From Monomorium pharaonis (taxonomy: Eukaryota > Arthropoda > Insecta > Hymenoptera > Formicidae), in contig NC_050476.1 of NCBI RefSeq assembly GCF_013373865.1, positions 9,846,001 to 9,910,000 on the forward strand: a DNA stretch of 64,000 bases, read 5' to 3'. Of this stretch, positions 55,525 through 64,000 are shown piece after piece; position 1 is the first letter of the stretch, and every line of letters begins with the position of its first letter. The notes below the pieces were generated by a model, which did not search any database, was not told the origin of the DNA, and saw only the letters and a program-made list of their open reading frames with translations. The position numbers were made by a program, and so were the translations under genes.

Positions 55525-58237
55525 TAGAGATACTATAACAGAGATTTGCCAATGTGCCGTGTTGGGGTAAAACCGGATATCGGATATGACGTTTTCGATG
55601 GCGGTTTATTTTGATTGTAAATGCAAGAATACAATATATATTTTTTTATTTGTAGTTATTGATATTTAATAATCGTGAACAAAATAAATATTAAAACACA
55701 ATATATTTAAAAAAAAGGTTTAGGCATATTTCATTAATTCTCCCATGTAAGGTTAAGTAATATAAATTGATTATTGGAGGGGGAAAAATGGCGTCGGTGA
55801 GAACGGGTGTGAATTTGGAAGCTCCAAAGTAAGGAGCAGTGAAGTGATAATGGAGGTGAGAGGGAGAGTAGGAAAGTGAAAATTCGGGTAGAAGAGGACG
55901 AGTGGTGGTCGGGCGATTGGAGGGAAGCAGGAGGACGGCGGAAAAGAAAAGATATGAAAAGATATCGTGGTGGAGTTTGGGAGATGAGAGGAAAGAATGT
56001 GGAGTGAAGTAGCCGTGGAGAAGAAGAGGACAGTGAGAGGGCGCTGAGAAGAAAGGAAAAGCCGGTTGGCAGGAGATGAAGACGGGAACGAGGAAGATGA
56101 CGAGGAGAGGAGAGATGGCGCGGATGGAGAAGATGGTGGAAAACAGGTTGGCAGGAGTGAGGCGGCAGACGGTAGCGAGCTTTGGGAACGCAGATTCTCA
56201 CAGCACGTGGTCCGTCGAAGGAAAAGATAGCCGACGCAGAAACAGTAATAGCAGAGTGAGAGAAAGCAGATGAGGTGAAAATAGAGACAGAGATGAAATG
56301 TAATAATGAGGAGAAGAGAATGGGATAATGAAGGAGACGGAAAAGGACAGAGTGAGGGAAAAAAGTGCGGTCGAGAGGAGGATAGAAGAGATTGGAAGAG
56401 AAGTAAGAAAACAGAGTGAAAATGCCAAAAGGGTTAAAAGAGGTTAGGAAAAGATTTAGAAGTCTGGAGGCGAGACTGGAGAGGTGGCAGACGGGAGAAG
56501 AGGACTTGGATCCAGACGAGGAAGAAAAGAGGGGAAGAAAGGTATGGAGAAGCGGCCAGGGAGAAAGAAGAGGAAGCAGAGGGGAAGAAAAGACGGTCGG
56601 ATGGAGACAAGCGGAGAAGAGGCGGAAAGGGAACAAGGAGCAAAGAAAGTCGGTGTAGAGAGGGAGCGGAATGGAGGGACGATGGAGACTGGTGGGGGGA
56701 AGGAAGCAGAGACAAGGAGGACAGGAAGAGACGGCAAGGAGGAGGGAGGAAGTGACAGGTAGGAGTTAAAAAGGAGGTGAGAACAGGAACAGAAACTGGA
56801 GAGAGGAGAGACAGAGGGTAGAGGAGGAGGCAGAGGATGACGGAGCCAGAAGAATTGGAGTTCGGGAGAGGACAGTTAGATGGAATGAGAGGGGAGCAGA
56901 GAGGAATTAACTTGGATGCGGCAGTGAAGGCATTTGGAGAAGGGAGCGAGAGGGGATAAAGAAGGATAAGGAAGGGGAGAGAGGGAGAAAGAGGTATAGA
57001 AGGGCCGTGGAGGGGAGGAGGGGTATACGTCTGTAAGGCTGCTCAAGGGCCAGGTTGGTAGGAGGAGATTAGACATGTAATATATTATAATGAGATATTG
57101 ATAGGGAAGAAGTTGGGGGACAGGTGGACTTCCGTTTCGTTTACAATTGTGTTTGTCTTGTTATTGTATATTTTGTTACTGTGTTGTATTATATATTTTA
57201 TATATGTTATATCTTTATATGTATGGCTGATATGTAGAGTATGAATGTATGGATAAACGGCTTGCTAGTGAAAGAAAAGAACGGTCAAACAGATGGAAGA
57301 GAGAGGAGCCGAGGAGATCAGAGAAGGAGAAAGAGAGACAAGGAGAGGAGGTTAAGAAGAGCAGGAGAGTGAAAAGAGCAGAGAAGAGCGTAAAGAGTCG
57401 GGGGGGCTCAACAGCACGGAAAGTAGAGAGATGACAGAGAGACGGCAAGTTGGGAAGAATGAGAGGTGGAAGGAGAATAATGATTTAATTGATTGTCTTA
57501 GGAGGAGAGGCAGGAAAGAAGGAGAGACGGCGAGAAAGCATGAGGGGAAAGAGACGAAGAGGCGGAGAGAGCAGAGGGAGACAGGAGAAAGAGGAGAGGA
57601 GGAGAGGCCCCTTGATGAAAAACGGAAAGAGGAAATCAAGGAGGAGAAGTAGAAGCAAGAGAGCAGAGATGAAGAGAGATGAATGGAAGAAGGACAATGA
57701 AGAAGGGGCAAAAGAGAGGAGAGAGTGGGATTAGGGGATGGGGAAAAGGGGATAAGGGCGTGCGAGGGGGGGAGGGTGTTAGAATGTAAGGGTCGCAAAT
57801 GGCCAGGTCGGTTCGGGAGTAGAGAGGATACAACTGTGAACGGTTCGGGAACGCTCCGTGGAAAAAGCGCCTTGTAACCCCATATTGGGACACAATAAAG
57901 TCTATCTATCTATAAATTGATTATTAAGAAATTATATATTATTATATATAAATACATATTATGTTTATATACACATTATGTATTATAAATATAATTTAAG
58001 CATTGTATTTAGACTCGTAGAAAAATATGTGCAACCTCAGGTTTCTCTGATTTTATATTTTATTTGGTAGACACGTAGACACTCTGTTTTCTTTTGACAG
58101 GTGACAGGTTAGGTCGGCTAGGCTTTCTCTGTCAGTTATATCTACTTTTCTCTCTCATACTTCCGGTTATACCCCAAGCGACGGGAGCCAATCAGAAATC
58201 GTTAACGCATTGGCGAATCTCTGTTATAGTATCTCTA
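55525..58237. mobile_element. hAT-like MITE interrupted by a retroposon
   Basis: Inverted ends TAGAGATACTATAACAGAGA plus TTYGCCAATG are flanked by near-identical 8-mers GCTTATAT (55517-55524) and GCCTATAT (58238-58245). An 8-bp duplication with TAG ends fits hAT. Without the insert the MITE would be about 560 bp. Confidence 0.6.
55776..57910 (+). mobile_element. Non-LTR retroposon, 5'-truncated, purine-rich
   Basis: A 2.1-kb insert bounded by a perfect 15-bp duplication TATAAATTGATTATT (55761-55775 and 57911-57925). It ends with AATAAA (57894-57899) and a TCTATCTATC tail, the mark of non-LTR retrotransposition. The plus strand is strongly purine-rich and encodes only broken Arg/Glu/Lys-rich frames (for example near 56416-56655 and 57431-57650), probably decayed ORF sequence. 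Two similar terminal motifs (GGGCCAGGTTGGTAGGAGG near 57048 and TGGCCAGGTCGGTTCGGGAG near 57800) suggest an internal duplication of the 3' end. No reverse transcriptase motif found. Confidence 0.75.
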
Positions 58238-58279
58238 GCCTATATATGTAATTAAGCATATTTTACATTAAATTTCTCG

Positions 58280-59990
58280 TTAAATTTGTAACAAAATGAG
58301 ACCTTTTGCCGGAGAATTTGACCACAAATGATGAAGGAGTTCGGGAACATACTGAAATTTCTAAACAAAATGTAAATAATTTTTTAAAAACCCTGTTTTT
58401 TGGAAAAACCAAATCCATAGCAATAATCCTTGTGAAATTTGTAATAAAATAAGACCCTTTGCATTAAGGGGATGCTGGACTGCCTCTCAAACTTGATCGA
58501 GGTCGATAATGTAGAGTCATTCGTGCACATCATTAATGAGATTTCGTATATATCTCTTTTATAAATTTGGAAATTCTTTTCCAGAATTAAAGTACACATA
58601 TTAATATCAATCTGTGAATTGGATTTTATATCAAGAACAAAAAAAATTTTTTTTATATTACTCTACTTATCGACTTCTTCCGAATCCGCACTCACACATA
58701 CATGAAATTTTCATAGACATTTTTCTCTTATACCAAAAGCTTCGTAGCTGTTCTGAAAGCACATTATTATTTTTTCCTATAGTGACAACCCTGCATAACG
58801 GTTATTTTGTACGTAAAGAATCTTTAAAACTTAGTGTTGTGGATGAAAGTTACGAGACGACTGCACAAAAGTATATTTTTTTAATTTTTTCTTGTTTTTT
58901 AAAGAAAATTGTATCTAGCAGGGTTTGTTATTGTCTATACTTTAATTCTGGAGAAGGATTTACAATTCTATGAAATCAATTAAGAGCCAAGTGAAAAAGA
59001 AAATAATTAGTGTTTAATCGGTAAAACAGACGACTCCAGCATCCCCTTAAAATCCCTATTTTTTTCCGGTAGAATTTTCAAACAAAATAATACCAATTGC
59101 ATTATATATATATATATTTTTTAAAAACCCTGTATATTTAATTAACAACATTTTACATTGTTATCTACATTTCTTCATTTCCTTAAAAAGGTTGCTTTAT
59201 ATATATATGGTGTAACTTTAAAAAAAGAATGTCTATAAATGAACACCCTGTATATGGAAAAACAAATCGCATTGCAGCCATACTCGCTTAATTTAGTTGT
59301 ACAATAAAGTTCTAATACATGCACATCGGTACTCAAATGACTAAAATTATTGCGGACTATATTTTATATAGATTTTTGAAAAACCCTGTATACGTAAATA
59401 ACATTTTACAATGATTTATACCATTATTCATTTTCAGAACAGGTGGTTTCATAAATGTATGCCGTAACTTTAAGAAATAGAAGTCCATAACTGAAACCCT
59501 GTATATGGAAAAACAACCAATGGCAGACTTACTCGTTAAATTTGGATTAAAATGAGACCATTTGCTTAAGATTCGGGCCACAAATAACAATAGATTGCGG
59601 TTAACAAACGCTTATCCATTACTTAACAAAATATAAATAATTTTTGAAAAACCTTGTATATCGAAAAATCAAATCTATAGCAGAAATCCTCGTAAAATTA
59701 GAATAAAATGAGACCTTTTGCATTAGAATCGGGTCACAAATAACGAAGAAGTTCGAGAACGTACAGAAATTACCAAAGAAAATATAAACAATTTTTGAAA
59801 AACTCTGTATATCGAAAAACCAAACTTATAATAGCACTCGTCGTAAAATTTGGAACAAAATAAGACTTTTTGCATTAGAATCGGACCACAAATGACGAAG
59901 GAGTTTGGGAACAAAGAGAAAAAACGGACATACAGACATCCGGTACTTATGTATATATATAGATAGAATTTCTTCGAGGATTTTGATCGG
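58280..59990 (-). repeat. ~155-bp tandem array
   Basis: The landmark AAAATGAGACCTTTTGC recurs at about 58293, 58448, 59548, 59706 and 59858. Units also share TTTTTGAAAAACCCTGTATA and CCACAAATGACGAAGGAGTT. The array is split by the TTAA element at 58468-59046 and by more diverged sequence (59060-59500). Confidence 0.75.
58468..59046. mobile_element. TTAA-flanked TIR element (GGGGATGCTGGA ends)
   Basis: Inverted ends GGGGATGCTGGAGT are flanked by TTAA (58464-58467 and 59047-59050), interrupting a ~155-bp repeat unit. A 119-codon plus frame inside (58614-58973) has no recognisable domain. piggyBac or Kolobok-type by target site. Confidence 0.75.
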
Positions 59991-60019
59991 AGAAAAATGC
60001 TTTTTTCACACATTAATAG

Positions 60020-61819
60020 TGTTGCAAAGCCCGGTTAATTTGAGCTCAACCAGTTAAAAATATCTTGATTAGGTTCGGAGATATTAAAGGTCAAATTTAG
60101 TCGCTGTTTACGGCTGAACTATATAACATATTAATATTAACCAAAAATGTGCTGGCAGCTTATTTCATGCAGTTTTTAAGCATGTATGGCACTTTGACGT
60201 TAGCATTGTTCTGCGTCTTAAAAAACAGTTGGAAGAGTACCGTAAGCGCGCGAATTTCGTTGCTGCGGCTGAAAGTGGAAGGGGGTAGCCTTGAGCGCGA
60301 GGAGCAAAAGTGAGAACCGCGCGCTTCAAATTCGCTCGCGCTACAAAAAAAGTGATTTTTTCAACAACGGATGCACGAATCGAGACTTTTTTTTTAATTG
60401 ATATAGGAAATCGAGAGAACAACGAATTTGATGTTAAAAATAAAAAATATCCATAAACATCTTACTTATTTTGGGTGTTTCGCAATATCCACACTTTTTT
60501 GCATATTTAAACGAATGTATATTATTTTTACATACTATTAGTTACTATTGTTAGTCCGAAATTATTTAGTGTAAATTAAATAAATAAAAAAAATTATATT
60601 TTATGAAAAAAAATTTATTTATTAATCTATATAAAAGTATTTTAAAGCTTACATATTATTTTTATTATATTTATTTGCAATAAAATCTTGCTTTTTTACA
60701 TGGAATTTTAATATCTATATTTTCAGTATCAATATCTATATCTATATCGTTGTTACTTTCTACTTCCACATCGCTAAAATTAATTTCTGTTTTGTCCTGA
60801 TTTGTATTACAGTCATTGCTATCCTCATCAAATTGAGGTGTAAAAATTTCACTAATTTTACAACTTTGTCCATGACAATGTACGCAATAATCAGAACATT
60901 GCAAGCTATGTTTTACGCAGATTTTTGTGCATTCTTTTATGCCCTTACATCGTATATCTTTTAAAATATTGTCAGGTACTAATGGTCCTACTACGTACGA
61001 TGATACAAGTAAAAATAGTGAAAATAGTGAAATTTTTACACCTTAACTCTTGATGAGGACAGCAATGACTGTAATACAAATCAAAACGAAATAGAAATTA
61101 ATTTTAGCGATGTGGAAAAACTAACAACGATATAGATATAGATATTGAAATTCCATGTAAAAAAGCAAGATTTCATTGCAAATAAATATAATAAAAGTAA
61201 TATATAAGCTTTAAAATACTTTTATATAAATAAATAAATATTTTTGCATAAAATATAATTTTTTTTATTTATTTAATTTGCACTATCTTTTTTATTTATT
61301 TAATTTACACTAAATAATTTTGACTAACAATAGTGACTAAATAGTATGTAAAAATAATATATATTTGTTTAAATATGCAAAAAAGCGTAGATTGCGAAAC
61401 ACCCGAAATAAGTAAGAAGTTTATGGATATTTTTAATTTTTAACATCAAATTCGTTGTTCTCTCGATTTCCTATATCAATTTAAAAAAAACGTCTCAATT
61501 TGTACATTTGTTGCTGAGAAAATCACTTTTTTGCAGCGTGAGCGAATTGAAGCGCGCGGAATTACTTTTGCTCCTTGCGCTCAAAGCTACCCCCTCCCTT
61601 CCACTTTTAGCCGCAGCGATGAAATTCGCGCGCTCGCGGTACTCTTCCAACTGTTTTTCAAGACGCAGAACAATGCTAACGTCAATGTGCAATACATGCT
61701 TAAAAACTGTATGAAATAAGCTGCCAGTACATTTTTGGTTAATGTCGATATGTTATATAGTTTAGCCGCAAACAGCGACTAAGTTTGGCCTTTAATATCT
61801 TTGAACCTTTTTTTTGTTT
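60020..61819. mobile_element. Large foldback element, right end displaced
   Basis: Left arm 60050-60860 (TCGGAGATATTAAAGGTC, ATGTGCTGGCAGCTTATTTC, GAGCGCGAGGAGCAAAAGTG) pairs with 61030-61819. The unpaired centre (60860-61030) carries part of a cysteine-rich ORF. The outermost right sequence, expected to mirror 60020-60050, is displaced by the R1-like insertion at 61820 and probably lies beyond the window. Confidence 0.75.
60671..61022 (-). pseudogene. Cysteine-rich C-terminal fragment of a transposon protein
   Basis: Minus-strand open frame reading PLVPDNILKDIRCKG, ECTKICVKHSLQCSDYCVHC, HGQSCKIS, then an acidic tail with DIDIDIDTENID and the end KKARFYCK. The spacing of Cys (C-x5-C-x3-C-x6-C-x3-C-x2-C-x5-C) resembles a zinc-binding tail seen at the C-terminus of several insect transposon proteins. 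The last ~70 codons are duplicated, broken, on the plus strand at 61040-61190 in the opposite arm. No catalytic domain remains. Confidence 0.5.
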
Positions 61820-62516
61820 TACGAGGTGGGAATGCATTTACGCATACCCTCGCTGTCGATGACTCGGGCGAGGGTTATGTGGGACTCACGGGTTTGTGAG
61901 GGGGGAGGCTAGTCCTTTCCGCTCACGTGCAATACCCGTACTACCCATTAAATCCACCTCGGGTGGCCATGTCCGCGTGTTTTGAGGGACTTCCCGAGAA
62001 TCGCTATCCAGTATAACTGCCGGAGGGTCTCCCCACGCTGGCGCGTCACCAAGCGACGCGCGCGTCGCGCCGGGGGGAGCGGGGCGAACATCTCCCGAGG
62101 AGAGCCCCCCCTCGGTCAGTCTGTTTGGTTTGGACCGTATTAGCCCCTGATTCGGGGCAAGGGAAGAGAGACCGGTTTCTTGTCCCCCCCCCCCCCGGTC
62201 ACCACCACTCTGTTCCCATCTCTCCGCGGCGTGCGGAGGAGAGGGACCTAACCGATGTTGGGATGATCCCCCAGGGTACTACACTTTTTGGGGTGGTGAG
62301 GGGGGCAGGAGCGAATAGCGCCCCGAACAGCCCCCCGCCCCCAGACGGCCAGCGCGGCTAGCAGCCACACGAAGGGGGGGCCACGCGCCCAAGCCTCGCG
62401 GCCGGGCTGCTAGCGGGCGAACGTTGTCAGGGCCCAGAGGGAGGGTCGCTTTATACGGGCGATCTTGGTTGTCCCTCCGGGCCAGCCTCCACATTCTCAC
62501 TACTTGGGCGCCGTCG
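61820..62516 (-). mobile_element. R1-like retrotransposon 3' UTR, distal part
   Basis: GC-rich block abruptly following AT-rich foldback DNA. On the minus strand it ends GAGGGTATGCGTAAATGCAT, TCCCACCTCG and an A-rich tail AAAACAAAAAAAAGG, with TAATGGGTAGTACGGG and GAGTCCCACATAACCC upstream. The same order occurs at 39742-39905. It is continuous with 63608-64000 once the Transib-like insert is removed. Confidence 0.65.
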
Positions 62517-62759
62517 CACAGTGGTCCAAACGAACAATATACTGTTCAAAATAGGCTACAGGTCGTATTTTTTAACCGATTTGCATGATCCTTGGACAGA
62601 AATACTCGGAAATAAATTCTAAAGAAAACTGTGAGAGCCGATTTTTTAATTTCTTTGTTTATGCAAAAATATTTAAATAAATAAAGTGATAAATTAACAT
62701 TTTTCAACTCAATTATTCTTTATCTGGCTACAAACGAGATTTTGTGTTTTGTATTTGGT

Positions 62760-62773
62760 TTGTGTGTGCGTGC

Positions 62774-62822
<49 letters not shown>

Positions 62823-62935
62823 GGAGATCAGGACTCTGAGATTCGTCAATTCCCCAGTATTTTTTGACTCCAAATTCTCTCCGTTACATATGTGTGTGTG
62901 CGTGCGTGCGTGCGTGCGTGTGTGTGTGTGTGTGT
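62760..62935. repeat. (GT)n microsatellites, left arm
   Basis: Two GT/GTGC tracts (62760-62818 and 62890-62935) separated by GGAGATCAGGACTCTGAG. The same arrangement, inverted and of different lengths, is in the right arm. Confidence 0.9.
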
Positions 62936-63126
62936 TGTAAACAATTTTCTAACTTATTTCTACCAAAGAAATGTTTTTTGAAATATTTTTATCTTATTGT
63001 ATTCAACAATATCAAATGAAGGCTGACTCGTATCAGTCAGTTTTTATTTGATATTGTTGAATACAATAAGATAGAAATATTTCAAAAAACATTTCTTTTG
63101 TAGAAATAAGTTAGAAAATTGTTTAC

Positions 63127-63127
<1 letters not shown>

Positions 63128-63165
<38 letters not shown>

Positions 63166-63228
63166 AACGGAGAGGGTTTGGAGTCAAAAAATACTGGGGA
63201 ATTGACGAACCTCAGAGTCCTGATCTCC

Positions 63229-63269
<41 letters not shown>

Positions 63270-63358
63270 ACGCACACGCACACGCACACGCACACGCACA
63301 CGCACACGCACACGCACACGCACACGCACACGCACACACACACACACACGCACACACA
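63128..63358. repeat. (CA)n / (CACACG)n microsatellites, right arm
   Basis: Tracts at 63128-63162 and 63234-63358 mirror those of the left arm but have expanded differently, showing length change after the palindrome formed. Confidence 0.9.
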
Positions 63359-63607
63359 AACCAAATACAAAACACAAAATCTCGTTTGTAGCCAGATAAA
63401 GAATAATTGAGTTGAAAAATGTTAATTTATCACTTTATTTATTTAAATATTTTTGCATAAACAAAGAAATTAAAAAATCGGCTCTCACAGTTTTCTTTAG
63501 AATTTATTTCCGAGTATTTCTGTCCAAGGATCATGCAAATCGGTTAAAAAATACGACCTGTAGCCTATTTTGAACAGTATATTGTTCGTTTGGACCACTG
63601 TGCGTCG

Positions 63608-64000
63608 GCGCGCCCATACCTCCTCCCCTCCTATCCGGGGGGCGTCCCCGCTTTTCCCCGGCCGCCCGCCGGCGGCCCGAACAGGGCCGCGACGGCGGTA
63701 GCTGGGGGAGCGGGGGCATCAAGGGCCGGTTACGGTCCCCGCCCCCCGGATCTGGCGGGCGACCGCGACGCCCGCGGGGGGGTGCTCTCTCCGCGTCGGC
63801 CATCCTGATGTCGGGAGGGGGGGGACCCGCGAGGGCGCCCCCCCTCTTCCCTTCTAACTCTCGGTCTCTTCCTTCCGCGACATGACAGTTTTGCAGAAGG
63901 AGAAGACCGCTTCCCACGTGGACTTGTCCCTTAGCATCGTCCGTACCAGCGTGCCGAGGGACAAGTCCTCGCCGGGCATCAGTTTCGTCGTAGGACACCG
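63608..64000 (-). mobile_element. R1-like retrotransposon: ORF2 end and proximal 3' UTR
   Basis: GC-rich sequence on the minus strand, containing an ORF end (63854-64000) and the start of a 3' UTR that continues at 62516 after the Transib-like insert. The element enters the window from the right. The long Pro/Arg-rich minus frame 63531-63998 is a shadow in another frame. Confidence 0.6.
63854..64000 (-). CDS. C-terminal tail of a non-LTR retrotransposon ORF2 (partial)
   Basis: 48 codons and a TAG stop (63854-63856), open to the window edge. The frame reads TKLMPGEDLSLGTLVRTMLR, then TWEAVFSFCKTVMSRKEETE. This matches the style of the extreme C-terminus of R1-clade endonuclease/reverse transcriptase polyproteins (W-x2-V-x2-[FY]-x3-VM-x2-K/R-rich end). 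The reverse transcriptase would lie beyond base 64000. Assignment is by resemblance only. Confidence 0.5.
   Translation of the reverse strand, partial: RCPTTKLMPGEDLSLGTLVRTMLRDKSTWEAVFSFCKTVMSRKEETES

Larger units (their letters stand above)
62517..63602. mobile_element. Transib-like foldback element (CACAGTGG ends, CGTCG TSD)
   Basis: A 1,086-bp near-perfect palindrome with inverted ends CACAGTGGTCCAAACGAACA, flanked by CGTCG on both sides (62512-62516, 63603-63607). Transib transposons are known for CAC-WRTG heptamer-like ends and a 5-bp GC-rich duplication (CGNCG). Arms hold two CA/GT microsatellites each. The centre near 63020-63040 (GGCTGACTCGTATCAGTCAG) is the turn. No transposase is encoded. 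Confidence 0.75.

Noticed and set aside
55734..56636. 300-codon Ser/Pro/Leu-rich minus-strand frame
   Set aside because: It is the complement of a purine-rich retroposon strand and crosses the retroposon border; composition explains it. The minus frames at 57352-57893 are the same.
63531..63998. 155-codon Pro/Arg/Gly-rich minus-strand frame
   Set aside because: It runs across the Transib-like border; the neighbouring frame (63854-64000) with ordinary composition and a stop fits a retrotransposon C-terminus better.

Overview
This window looks like eukaryotic, almost certainly insect, repeat-rich DNA. It is AT-rich, has long (GT)n, (CA)n and (TA)n microsatellites, dense foldback MITEs, Penelope-like elements, a Helitron, R1-like non-LTR retrotransposon ends, and Tc1/mariner, Mutator-like and Transib-like elements. 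An ant or other hymenopteran would fit, but that is inference. I find no confident host gene. Almost everything I can assign is transposon-derived, decayed and nested, so the window reads as a TE island.

1-10.3 kb: several element families end in CCC...GGG with CAGCA-type termini. Each body is built from a different self-complementary word (GAGCTC/AAGCTT, GATATC, GCAATATTGC, AAATATTT), and four of these elements carry the same octamer TATGTCCG. Copies lie at 1-2157 (partial), 337-1367 (nested), 2714-4036 (with a 5S rRNA-like stretch), 4514-6531 (with a nested 10-bp-TSD element) and 9221-10033.

7.4-15 kb: a chain of foldback MITEs is separated by single TTA trinucleotides, as expected for PIF/Harbinger-type elements inserted into each other's target duplications. 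It includes a five-unit array at 7947-8805. At 15.0-16.1 kb lies a less AT-rich stretch with one candidate first exon.

16.2-26.2 kb: a TA-flanked MITE, then a complete-ended 6.9 kb Mutator-like element (18261-25121, 9-bp TSD). Its long TIRs are made of ~142-bp repeats. It carries a broken transposase followed by a ubiquitin-hydrolase-like cysteine peptidase region. A foldback element follows.

28-36.5 kb: TTAA-flanked elements, a Tc1/mariner-like transposase remnant, and several inverted or tandem repeat clusters.

36.9-51.3 kb: two Penelope-like elements on the minus strand (36862-39107, broken by a Tc1-like insertion; 48265-51347, with 74-bp inverted ends) flank a minus-strand Helitron remnant (40097-44490) and a foldback element.

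51.3-64 kb: AT-rich low-complexity DNA, then a hAT-like MITE holding a non-LTR retroposon (15-bp TSD), a ~155-bp tandem array holding a TTAA element, and a foldback element with a cysteine-rich ORF. An R1-like retrotransposon 3' end is split by a Transib-like foldback element (62517-63602) with CACAGTG ends and a CGTCG target duplication. The genes do not form a pathway; they are independent mobile-element genes. The informative content is the order of nesting.
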